Source: an uncultured Eubacteriales bacterium
GTDB taxonomy: Bacteria; Bacillota; Clostridia; Christensenellales; UBA1242
Direction: 5' to 3'
DNA length: 9,846 nt
Assembly (NCBI GenBank): GCA_900557655.1
Contig: USTX01000013.1
Coordinates: 1-9,846 of the forward strand
Made by a program: the position numbers and the translations under genes. Of this stretch, positions 1-6,875 are shown piece by piece. Position 1 is the stretch's first letter, and each line of letters opens with the position of its first letter. Under the pieces are notes generated by a model. That model did not search any database, was not told the DNA's origin, and worked only from the letters and a program-made list of their open reading frames with translations.

Positions 1-533
1 ATTTCTTTTTCGTCAACATAAACGAACGGGCGGATAACCGTCACATTCGTGCGCGTCATAAGCGATTTAGGCGCAAACGTTGAAAGACGACCCTCATAAA
101 GCAGGCTAAGCATAAAGGTTTCAATGAGGTCGTCACTGTGATGGCCAAGCGCTATTTTATTTGCGCCGTGTTTGATTGCGGCCGAACACAAAGCGCCGCG
201 CCTCATTTTAGCGCACAACGAGCACGGATTTTTCTCTTTTCGTATGTTAAAAACGACGTCATAAATATTGCTGTCTTCTTGGAAATATGGCACGTCAAGG
301 CTGTTACAAAGCTCTGCCACGCGAGAAAAATCCATATCTTTGCGGCCAAAGTCCACCGTTATCGCATAAAGGTTAAAATTAACAATGCCAAAACGCCTAA
401 ATTGCGCGAGGGCGGACAAAAGCAAAAGACTGTCTTTACCGCCAGACACGCCAACGGCCACCGTGTCGCCATCTTCAATCAAATTAAACTGTTTAATAGC
501 CTTGGTCATTTTTGAAAGTATTTCTTGGTTCAT
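1..533 (-). CDS. ttcA: TtcA-like PP-loop tRNA thiolase, C-terminus cut by window edge
   Basis: Translating the minus strand from the ATG at 533-531 gives 177 residues before the window ends. An N-type PP-loop ATPase signature SGGKDS lies at residues 30-35, a CSLC pair (C104, C107) follows, and a GHHSDD motif sits at 130-135. That order is the TtcA/Ncs6 (tRNA-2-thiolation) pattern. In this family the PP-loop adenylates the target cytidine or uridine, and the CxxC plus a later cysteine hold a 4Fe-4S cluster; the later cysteine lies beyond the edge. An AAAGAGG ribosome binding site lies about 6 nt upstream of the start. The gene is divergent from the lipoprotein gene at 715. The exact target (s2C32 or another thio-nucleoside) cannot be told from sequence: family members in Bacillota are often annotated only as TtcA-like. 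Family assignment is secure; the substrate is inferred. Confidence 0.9.
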   Translation of the reverse strand, partial: MNQEILSKMTKAIKQFNLIEDGDTVAVGVSGGKDSLLLLSALAQFRRFGIVNFNLYAITVDFGRKDMDFSRVAELCNSLDVPYFQEDSNIYDVVFNIRKEKNPCSLCAKMRRGALCSAAIKHGANKIALGHHSDDLIETFMLSLLYEGRLSTFAPKSLMTRTNVTVIRPFVYVDEKE

Positions 534-567
534 AATCGTCCTCTTTAGAAACAATTTTTAACAACTT

Positions 568-596
568 ATTTTGGCATATTTAAATTAAAAATTCAA
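568..596 (-). promoter_or_regulatory. possible promoter for the TtcA-like gene
   Basis: On the minus strand, TTGAAT (596-591) is followed after 17 bp by CAAAAT (573-568), which is preceded by TGC and so resembles an extended -10. It would start transcription near 561, about 28 nt before the ATG. Both hexamers are imperfect and the region is very AT-rich, so this is a weak call. Confidence 0.35.
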
Positions 597-623
597 GCAT
601 TATTTTTAAATTTGTTAAATTAT

Positions 624-652
624 TTGACACGTGCGCACGTGATAACTATAAT
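624..652 (+). promoter_or_regulatory. perfect consensus sigma-A promoter for the lipoprotein gene
   Basis: TTGACA (624-629), a 17-bp spacer and TATAAT (647-652) give an exact match to the housekeeping consensus at the ideal spacing. The predicted start is about 659, leaving a leader of about 56 nt before the ATG at 715. The spacer is occupied by a 14-bp palindrome, so the promoter is probably repressed under some condition (inference). Confidence 0.82.
628..641. promoter_or_regulatory. 14-bp perfect palindrome in promoter spacer, putative operator
   Basis: CACGTGCGCACGTG reads identically on both strands. It overlaps the last two bases of the -35 box and runs to 5 bp before the -10 box. A protein bound here would block RNA polymerase. 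It is GC-rich inside an otherwise AT-rich intergenic region. No regulator gene is in the window and I do not recognise the motif as belonging to a specific repressor family. Confidence 0.6.
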
Positions 653-714
653 TAACTATGAAATAATATCAAAAAAATAGCACAAGATAAATTTAAGGGT
701 AAACAAATTTAGGG

Positions 715-1848
715 ATGAAAAAGTTTTTTGGGGTTTTGTGTTTGTGTTTCTGCTGTGTGCTTATGCTTTCGGGCTGTGGAGTTTCTGGCGGAAGCAGTAT
801 TGTTGCCATTCGGTTTGAACGGCAGATTTATTATGTTGACGAGAATTGTGACACCAAGATTGACTATAAGGTTTATCCGTCAACGGCTGACAACTTTGCA
901 ACCACCTTTCAAAGCTCAAGCGAAGACTATTTCACTCTTAATGGAGAGGGGATAATCAACGTTGAAAACTTTTTTTCAAGCGTTAAACTGACGGTTCAGG
1001 CTGGTAACAAGACGGATGAGTGTTATGTTGTTAAAAAAATCTATCCGTCAAGCGTATACCTTACGCATCCGTGCCTAGAAAATAAAAAGCCTAACAGCAC
1101 TGACAGTTTGGTTTTAACCAAGGGCGCGTCAACCGCTGTTACGATGTTTGGCGAGTTCGGCGCAAGGTTTAATCAAGAATCGGGCAAGACGGAGGTTATT
1201 TCAAACGCAGACGAAAGGCTTCAAATTGTTGACGAAAATATTTTTAAGTTTGAGGTTGTAAGCTCTGATCCGTCAATTGTTAACGTACCTGACCCATCAA
1301 AACTTCAAATTTCGTCGGGCTCGCGCACGGGCGATTGCGTTGTTTCAGTTTTTCTTGTTGACGATAACGGCCAGCGAAAGCAAGGGGCGGGCGGCGATAT
1401 TTATGCGTCGATTAACGTGTCAGTTATTGAGCCAGTTGCCAAAATGCGAATATTTTATAAAATCGGCGAAGGCCATCTTCGTGAAATAACAGATGCGAAT
1501 TTTTCGACCATCACAAACACAGGAACTAGTGCGGTAAAAGTTGATTTTTATATTATGCTTGTTGACGAAAATGGTGGCGTTATTGAAAGCGAAAGCGCGC
1601 TTAATTCAATTATTGCAACGGCCTTTCCTGACAAAGATTTTAAGCCGATAGAAAACAGGCCAACAGAAACTATAAGTTGCGTTGCCACTCCGAAATGTTA
1701 TAATGATGATGGTAATGTTAAGTTCGGCGTTAAGGTATGCAAGGCAAGTTTTAATCTTTATTCGTCAAGCAAAGACAGGCTGGTGTTTAGTTGTAAATTT
1801 GTTCAGGGCGAAAATCAAAAACAAATAAGCAGTTTGATTTATCTTTAA
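715..1848 (+). CDS. surface lipoprotein with Big2/Ig-like modules, function unknown
   Basis: The 377-residue product starts with a type II signal peptide: MKK, a hydrophobic stretch, then the lipobox LSGC with the lipidated cysteine at C21. It should therefore be exported, cut by signal peptidase II and tethered to the outer face of the membrane. The signal peptide is unusually cysteine-rich (C9, C11, C13, C14). Residues about 27-100 have the Big2-like pattern of an Ig-fold domain: an initial beta strand, a YPSTA segment, an F-x-SSS segment, a G-I strand, then LTVQAG. A second similar unit with SSDPSIVNV falls around residues 170-240, and a beta-rich tail follows. No catalytic motif is seen. 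The ribosome binding site is weak: GGG abuts the ATG and an AAGGG lies 15 nt upstream. The gene stands alone between its own promoter (624-652) and a terminator. Adhesion or scaffold roles are guesses. Confidence 0.85.
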   Translation: MKKFFGVLCLCFCCVLMLSGCGVSGGSSIVAIRFERQIYYVDENCDTKIDYKVYPSTADNFATTFQSSSEDYFTLNGEGIINVENFFSSVKLTVQAGNKTDECYVVKKIYPSSVYLTHPCLENKKPNSTDSLVLTKGASTAVTMFGEFGARFNQESGKTEVISNADERLQIVDENIFKFEVVSSDPSIVNVPDPSKLQISSGSRTGDCVVSVFLVDDNGQRKQGAGGDIYASINVSVIEPVAKMRIFYKIGEGHLREITDANFSTITNTGTSAVKVDFYIMLVDENGGVIESESALNSIIATAFPDKDFKPIENRPTETISCVATPKCYNDDGNVKFGVKVCKASFNLYSSSKDRLVFSCKFVQGENQKQISSLIYL

Positions 1849-1877
1849 AAAGGGTGGGGCTGACCCCCACTTTTTGT
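1847..1877 (+). terminator. rho-independent terminator after the lipoprotein gene
   Basis: A GTGGGG/CCCCAC stem with a short loop is extended by an AAAAA/TTTTT pairing on the outside (a GG bulge lies on the left arm) and ends in a T-run at 1871-1875. It overlaps the stop codon by two bases. Confidence 0.75.
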
Positions 1878-2049
1878 TTGCGAAAAATTATTTGGTGAGG
1901 TGGAAAGTTAGTAGTTGTGAATTGCAAAAAATTGGCAAAAATGGCATACGTTTGACATTAAACTTGCCAAAAGAACGCAATTTTGGCCTATTTTTGGGTG
2001 GTTTTGTGGCAAAATTTTGAGTGCAGACTAAAAAAATATATGTCACCTA
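1878..2049. other. AT-rich intergenic stretch with TTGGCAA dyad
   Basis: No reading frame of any length with a ribosome binding site is seen here. TTGGCAA (1932-1938) and its inverse TTGCCAA (1964-1970) form a 7-bp dyad with 25 bp between, and further GGCAAAA and TTTTGGC variants occur at 1981-1987 and 2008-2014. They may be operator half-sites upstream of the 2050 promoter, or chance in an A/T-rich sequence. Confidence 0.3.
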
Positions 2050-2078
2050 TTGACTTTTTTGCGTTTGTGGGGTATACT
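2050..2078 (+). promoter_or_regulatory. sigma-A promoter for the GLUG protein gene
   Basis: TTGACT (2050-2055), a 17-bp spacer and TATACT (2073-2078) each match the consensus at five of six positions. The predicted start is near 2085, giving a leader of about 39 nt that contains the strong AGGGAGAG ribosome binding site at 2113-2120. Confidence 0.75.
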
Positions 2079-2123
2079 TTAACAAAGAAATCGGGTGAAA
2101 AATTTTTTGTATAGGGAGAGATT

Positions 2124-4535
2124 ATGAAAAAAGGTGTATTTGCGTCAATAATCGTAAGTATTATTTTAACATTAACACTTGCTATAACTACTATCGCAAC
2201 GGCTTTTGGCGGGGCAACCGTCCCAGAAAAAACCGTTTATCTTGCGTACAGAACGGAAGATGTTTGCAGCGAGCTTAAAGACTATAAACAAATCAACTTT
2301 GGGTTTGACACGGCTGATGAAAACTCAATGCTTGTTTATGATGAAACTGAAAGTGCGTATGTAGCGAAAAACGCGGGAAAAACTACGGTTAAAGCAAAAA
2401 ATAAAAACAACAAGCAAGTTAATCTTACTATTGAAGTGTTCTCTCAGGGCAATGGGCAAACGGCCGAAACGCCTTGGGTTATCGCTAACGCGGGGCACTT
2501 AATTGAGCTTAGCACGCTTGTTAACGCGGGCAACTTTAAAACCTTGGGTGCCGATGTTAAGTTTGTTGAGCTTAAAGCCGATATCGATATGGCAGGGCAA
2601 ACGGGCTTTAAACCAATTGGTACACGCACGAATGCATTTAGTGCGTCATTTGTAGGCGGAGATAAGGCAATTATTAACCTTGAAATGAACGTAACGGCTT
2701 CAAATTACAATGATTATGTAAGTTTTGCTGATATTGGCGGCGCAACTGAGGCGTTTATTGAGCTTGGCGTTTTTGGCACAATTAACGCTGCAAGCATTAA
2801 AAACCTTAGCGTTGTTAACTCTAAATTTACGGTAGCAGAAGACGTTGTTAGCGCCATCCGTACGCAAATTGCTGAGGACAAAACGGTGGTTGGTAACGCT
2901 GAACGAGTAAGGCTTGTGACCGTTGGTGCGGTTGCAGCAAATGCAATCGATTCAACTATTGACGGCGTAAGCGCTTCATCAAGCATTAACTCTTTAAGTT
3001 TTAGTGACGAAACTGGCGGCGCGTTTGATAACGGCGTTGGCGGCGTTGTTGGCGTTGCAAGTGGCTCACAAATTAAAAACGTAACAAGCAATGTTAAATT
3101 CGTTTTAAATCAACAAGAAGGTGTAGCGGCGGGCGGCGTTGTTGCTGTTGCTAAACTTAACACTACTGTTGAAAACGCAAAAGCAACTGTAAACGCACAA
3201 ATGGTTTATAACAACGGTGCGCTTTTGGGCGGTCTTGCTGGAAAAATGTATGCGTCAACCATTTTAAATTCAACGGTTGAGGGCATTGCGGCTTCGGGCA
3301 ACGAAACCTTCTTAAATATCAAAGACGCGTCAACGATAAACACGGCAGTTGCTGGCGTTGCAGGTCTTGTTAACAATATGTCAACATTAACAAACGTAAT
3401 CGTTAAAAACGCAGCGGTTGACGTTAAGGGTATTGTTGCGGGCGTGGCTTATCAAAACGAAGGTGTTATCAATAACTGCGCGTTTAACGGTAACCTTACG
3501 GGGTACGCCGTTGCGGGAATGGTAAGCAATAACAACAACAAAATCGTGTTTGGCGAGTCGTTTGACGGCGTGGCTGTAAGCGGGTATCTTAAAGGCGTAA
3601 GGGTCGGTGGTGCTGTTGAAATTAATAAGGGCAGCGTAACCGGCGGCGCTAACAAACCAAAAATCGATGTAACAGTTAAAAGCGTTTCTAAAAAGGTTGA
3701 GGGCGCAAAGGCGCTTAAAGCCATCTATGAAAGCTATGTTTCGGGCTTTGCAGTAGAGCATAAGTCAGGCACAATCTCTGGCTTTAACGTTAAAGTCGAG
3801 CTTGTTGATGGGCTTAATATGGCCGGTCTTGTTAACATTATGGGTGAAACGGGTGCGCTTGTTAACGCAGCAACTTTAACCGATATGATGGTTGATGCAT
3901 CAGTTACAAGCGGTAGCCTTCAAAATTCAAGCACCACATATTCAATTGCGGGCGCGGTTGGCTTTACGTACGCTGGTGCAACTATTGATAACAACGCAAT
4001 CACGCTTAACGTTAACCAAAAAGCAGTGGCAACTAACTGGTATGGCGTTGCGCAACTTGGCGGTATCGTAGCGCGTGTGTATGAAGGCGGCGTAACCATT
4101 TCAAACAACACGCTTAGCGCAAAAGTGTTTATCAACTACGCGGGTTACAGCGCGCAGATTGGCGACACGATGTATTCACAAATGCTTATCGGCGGTCTTG
4201 TTGGTTCAATCGCTACTGATAAAGATGCTGATGGCAACGTGATAACAAAAACTGAGATTGTTGGCGGCGAAGACATTGAGTATATTGTTGATGCTCATGG
4301 CAAACTTAACGGCTCGGCGATGGTTCACATAACGGGCAACCAGATTGAAAATCTTGAAGTTGACTATTCATTTGAAGGGTTTGAAACGATTGTTTCGGGC
4401 ATCGAGTCTATCCGTGGCGTTGGCGGTATTGTTGGCTATAACGGGGCTGATGAATCAATTATGGATTTTGGCAGCACAGGTAGCAATACAGTAACAAGAT
4501 TTGTGCTTAATGGCAAAGCTCAAACCGCAGCGTAA
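2124..4535 (+). CDS. secreted GLUG-type beta-solenoid protein with N-terminal Big-like domain
   Basis: The 803-residue product has a Sec signal peptide (MKK plus a hydrophobic core) with a likely cut after ATA at residues 25-27. Residues about 34-107 form a small Ig/Big2-like domain ending in a GKTTVKAK...LTIEV strand pair. Residues about 109-190 are the characteristic lead-in of GLUG-repeat proteins: an ETPWVIANAGHL segment, a KADIDMAG segment, FKPIGT, then a strand ending IINLEM. From about residue 215 to the end I count roughly 11-14 irregular turns of 25-45 residues, built around GG(V/L)VG or AG(V/L/M)V followed by an I-x-N-x-x-V strand, as expected of a right-handed beta-helix. There is no LPXTG motif, choline-binding repeat, SLH domain or C-terminal helix, so retention on the cell is unexplained. 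AGGGAGAG lies just before the ATG. GLUG proteins are usually adhesins or surface proteins; no enzyme motif is visible. Confidence 0.85.
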   Translation: MKKGVFASIIVSIILTLTLAITTIATAFGGATVPEKTVYLAYRTEDVCSELKDYKQINFGFDTADENSMLVYDETESAYVAKNAGKTTVKAKNKNNKQVNLTIEVFSQGNGQTAETPWVIANAGHLIELSTLVNAGNFKTLGADVKFVELKADIDMAGQTGFKPIGTRTNAFSASFVGGDKAIINLEMNVTASNYNDYVSFADIGGATEAFIELGVFGTINAASIKNLSVVNSKFTVAEDVVSAIRTQIAEDKTVVGNAERVRLVTVGAVAANAIDSTIDGVSASSSINSLSFSDETGGAFDNGVGGVVGVASGSQIKNVTSNVKFVLNQQEGVAAGGVVAVAKLNTTVENAKATVNAQMVYNNGALLGGLAGKMYASTILNSTVEGIAASGNETFLNIKDASTINTAVAGVAGLVNNMSTLTNVIVKNAAVDVKGIVAGVAYQNEGVINNCAFNGNLTGYAVAGMVSNNNNKIVFGESFDGVAVSGYLKGVRVGGAVEINKGSVTGGANKPKIDVTVKSVSKKVEGAKALKAIYESYVSGFAVEHKSGTISGFNVKVELVDGLNMAGLVNIMGETGALVNAATLTDMMVDASVTSGSLQNSSTTYSIAGAVGFTYAGATIDNNAITLNVNQKAVATNWYGVAQLGGIVARVYEGGVTISNNTLSAKVFINYAGYSAQIGDTMYSQMLIGGLVGSIATDKDADGNVITKTEIVGGEDIEYIVDAHGKLNGSAMVHITGNQIENLEVDYSFEGFETIVSGIESIRGVGGIVGYNGADESIMDFGSTGSNTVTRFVLNGKAQTAA

Positions 4536-4546
4536 ATATTTTTAAG

Positions 4547-4571
4547 AAACTCCCAACTTGGGAGTTTTTTT
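4547..4571 (+). terminator. strong rho-independent terminator after the GLUG gene
   Basis: AAACTCCCAA and TTGGGAGTTT are perfect inverted arms around a minimal loop, followed directly by a run of T residues at 4565-4571. It lies 12 nt after the stop codon and separates this transcript from the next gene. Confidence 0.92.
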
Positions 4572-4590
4572 GTTAGCCGCGTTGTTTTGT

Positions 4591-4619
4591 TTGACAAAAT
4601 TCGTTATATTATTTAAACT
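4591..4619 (+). promoter_or_regulatory. promoter for the membrane-anchored Big protein and smr genes
   Basis: A perfect TTGACA (4591-4596) is followed after 17 bp by TAAACT (4614-4619), giving a predicted start near 4626. A second -10-like TATAAT at 4653-4658 has no good -35 at normal spacing and may be a secondary start. The promoter lies only 20 bp after the preceding terminator. Confidence 0.65.
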
Positions 4620-4710
4620 AATATTGTAATGGATTTTCGGTATGGCAATGCTTATAATTTGCCTATCGAAAGGGTAAAATAACAAAAATGGATAAACATA
4701 AGGGGAACTG

Positions 4711-6522
4711 ATGAGTAAAAGGCTTAAAACGCTTATCTTTATATCTTCGTTTTTTGTTGTCGCCTTGATTTTAGGCGTTGTTTTGGTTGGCTTAATTGGC
4801 AACATTTCAACGATACAAGTCAACGATTTCAGGATTTATGAGTCAACTAATGTGTTTTCAGCGTCAAGCGGAGTAGAGCAGATTGACGTATATTTAAGCA
4901 ACAGCAAACTCAGCCAAAAGCAATCAATTTTAAGCGACTATACTGCTGAAAACTATGTGCTTAGCGTTGATAATAGTGATATTTGTTCGGTTTCCAAAGA
5001 AAATGGCGCTAACATTTTAACGGCCAAAGCGGTTGGCAGCACGTTTGTTAGGGTTAAAGACAAGGTGTTAAGCGCGCAGAATTCTTACACTGAGACCGAG
5101 GTAAAAGTGGTGCAGATTAACGTTTATGCCGAGATGACCACCATAACCTTAAACCTTTTAAGCAGCGAAATTAACCGCCTGCCTTTCGTTTTAAAAACCC
5201 AAGCCAATTCGGGTGGAATTAGCATAGCGTTCGCGTCAAGTGACCCAACGGTTGCGAAGATGGTAAGCGAAGATGGTAACTTTTTTGTTGAATATTATAA
5301 GGCGGGCGTGGCAACGCTTAGCATTTATTGCGTAGACAACCCAAGCCTTAAAGACACTGTTATCGTTAACGTTGTTGACAAAGAACCTGACGACCTTTAT
5401 TTTGTTGACGAGACAGGAACTAAGATTGACCGAAAAACGATGTACGCCGATGGCAGTTATTACACAATAAACTATGAGCTTTTGTTTGGCAGTAAGCGTG
5501 CCAGCGAAATTGGCGGCATCAATGGCGAAAATATCCGCGTTTTAGACACTGGCATAAAGTCGCTTACATTAATTGACTATAAAACTGAATATATTGGCAC
5601 TAACGGCGAGGCCAGATACAGATACGCAATAGATAGCGAAACCAACAAGACGTATGCTGTTGCGCCTTTTGATGCCAGCGATGCTGAGACGGGTGCGGGG
5701 GTTGTTTTGGATAAAGCCAATCGCTGTCTTAAACTTAAAAAGACGTACAGGCCAGAAGATAACATTACAGGAACGGGCGATGAAGAGAAACAACTTAAAG
5801 ACGTTTTTGTGATAGTTACCCTTCAAACATACACCAACATTGACGGTGTTGAGGTGATAACGGGCACTTATCAAATCCCAGTTTATATCTATCGAAGAAT
5901 CGTTATTGATATCGAGGTTGAGGTTGCGGGGCGTCCGCAAGACTTTAAAGACGTGTCTAAACACGTTGTAAACTATCACGAGAGTGACAAGGTATGGGGC
6001 AACCTTTCGTGGAAGGGTAAAACGATTAAGTCGGTAGAAAACCTTTATATGACAGAGGCGGACAACAATGTGGTGCGCACCCTTTATATCAAGGTTTATC
6101 GCGTTTATAACAACGGCGAAAGAGAACAGATTAATTCAAACAATTCTGGGTTTAATACGGTTAATTCAAGCAGCAGTGGTGACAACTTAGAGTCGCGAAT
6201 GTACACGGCGCCTGATATGAGTTTCACGGCGATAAAGATAGAAAAGTGCAATGTCAGAAATGGAAGCAAAGAAACCATCCTTACTATTGTTGACAGTGGG
6301 CTTACGTTTGAGCTTAAAGTGACGTTTGACACCATTGATAATATCAACAAAGGTATCGATTTGAAAGAGGGCGAAACGGGGTACAAGAAAGAGGGAACCT
6401 ATGTGTATAACCAAGAGCGCAAGGCATATGAATTCACCTATTTTGATGAAAGAATGCGAAGCGACCTTGAATATACTGACAGCGTTGGCAAAATCATCGC
6501 GATACGAAAGGATAACACATAA
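4711..6522 (+). CDS. membrane-anchored extracellular protein with tandem Big2-like domains
   Basis: The 603-residue product has a positively charged start (MSKRLK) and one hydrophobic helix at about residues 8-30 with no clear cleavage site or lipobox, so it is probably a signal anchor with the rest outside. Residues about 33-137 and 140-223 look like two Big2/Ig-like domains: the first has VDNSDICSV then AVGSTFVRV, the second ASSDPTVAKM then AGVATLSIY, the hallmark sequence of Big2 strands. A third beta-rich region begins near residue 228 and the remainder, to residue 603, is an unrecognised beta-rich tail. No catalytic motif, sortase signal or C-terminal helix is visible. AAGGGG lies 5 nt before the ATG. 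It shares its transcript with the smr gene 2 nt downstream. It is similar in plan to the lipoprotein at 715 and to the N-terminal part of the protein at 2124, which suggests a set of related surface proteins. Confidence 0.82.
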   Translation: MSKRLKTLIFISSFFVVALILGVVLVGLIGNISTIQVNDFRIYESTNVFSASSGVEQIDVYLSNSKLSQKQSILSDYTAENYVLSVDNSDICSVSKENGANILTAKAVGSTFVRVKDKVLSAQNSYTETEVKVVQINVYAEMTTITLNLLSSEINRLPFVLKTQANSGGISIAFASSDPTVAKMVSEDGNFFVEYYKAGVATLSIYCVDNPSLKDTVIVNVVDKEPDDLYFVDETGTKIDRKTMYADGSYYTINYELLFGSKRASEIGGINGENIRVLDTGIKSLTLIDYKTEYIGTNGEARYRYAIDSETNKTYAVAPFDASDAETGAGVVLDKANRCLKLKKTYRPEDNITGTGDEEKQLKDVFVIVTLQTYTNIDGVEVITGTYQIPVYIYRRIVIDIEVEVAGRPQDFKDVSKHVVNYHESDKVWGNLSWKGKTIKSVENLYMTEADNNVVRTLYIKVYRVYNNGEREQINSNNSGFNTVNSSSSGDNLESRMYTAPDMSFTAIKIEKCNVRNGSKETILTIVDSGLTFELKVTFDTIDNINKGIDLKEGETGYKKEGTYVYNQERKAYEFTYFDERMRSDLEYTDSVGKIIAIRKDNT

Positions 6523-6524
6523 AT

Positions 6525-6800
6525 ATGGTTGACCCATTTTTGGTTTTAAAATATGGCAAAATCGTTGAGGTGGATGTGCACGGGCTTGGGCTTGAAGACG
6601 CGCGCGCCGAGGTGTTGTATTATCTTAATACTGTTGACGTTGACGTAAAGGGTTTTTTGGTAGTGCACGGATACCATAAGGGCACGGCGATAAAAAACTG
6701 GATTAGAAACGAATTTGCTGACCCGCGGGTTATCAAAATTATAAATGCGCAGGCGGGGGCAACGCTGTTATTGCTTAGTGAAAACCTGGCGATAAAATAA
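6525..6800 (+). CDS. stand-alone Smr-domain protein
   Basis: The 91-residue protein is essentially a bare Smr (small MutS-related) domain: a VDVHG motif (the family's DLHG) at residues 16-20, a helix, then HGYHKGT at 48-54 (the family's HGxG-type loop), and a final GAT-L strand at 78-82. Smr domains bind or cut nucleic acid; in MutS2 and SmrB they act as endonucleases, in SmrB on mRNA of collided ribosomes. The aspartate and histidine linked to activity are present. It begins 2 nt after the stop of the preceding surface-protein gene, with AAAGGAT (6507-6513) inside that gene's end as ribosome binding site, so the two are likely co-transcribed. There is no attached MutS2 or other domain. Short Smr proteins of this kind occur widely in Clostridia; the cellular target is unknown. 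Confidence 0.85.
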   Translation: MVDPFLVLKYGKIVEVDVHGLGLEDARAEVLYYLNTVDVDVKGFLVVHGYHKGTAIKNWIRNEFADPRVIKIINAQAGATLLLLSENLAIK

Positions 6801-6818
6801 ATAAAAAAAATTTTGAAA

Positions 6819-6853
6819 AAGTATAGCATTTTCTCATTTCTTGTGCTATACTT
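6819..6853. repeat. 10-bp perfect inverted repeat formed by two opposed -10-like elements
   Basis: AAGTATAGCA (6819-6828) and TGCTATACTT (6844-6853) are exact inverse copies separated by 15 bp. Each arm holds TGCTATACT, an extended -10 element, one facing each way. It could also fold as a weak terminator for smr, but the bases after it (TTATTTTAG) are a poor T-tract. Confidence 0.6.
6844..6852 (+). promoter_or_regulatory. extended -10 promoter for the small membrane protein gene
   Basis: TGC followed by TATACT (6847-6852) is a full extended -10 with no convincing -35 box. It predicts a start near 6859, just ahead of the AAGGAG ribosome binding site (6863-6868), so the leader would be only about 17 nt. 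Confidence 0.55.
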
Positions 6854-6875
6854 ATTTTAGCTAAGGAGAATTGGT

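Noticed and set aside
138..515. 125-residue plus-strand frame opposite the TtcA-like gene
   Set aside because: It lies wholly antisense to a gene with clear PP-loop, CxxC and GHHxDD motifs. Its own translation shows no family features or ribosome binding site.
2444..4135. Several antisense frames of 61-125 residues within the GLUG gene
   Set aside because: They are shadows of the repetitive coding sequence, overlap one another in different frames, and lack ribosome binding sites.
4542..4823. 93-residue minus-strand frame across the 4547 terminator and the 4711 gene start
   Set aside because: It would run through a terminator hairpin and the promoter and start of a well-supported gene; composition is low-complexity K/I/N.
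6071..6080. GGTGCGCACC palindrome sharing the GTGCGCAC core of the 628 palindrome
   Set aside because: It sits inside the coding sequence at 4711-6522, has shorter arms, and the 8-base core can recur by chance.
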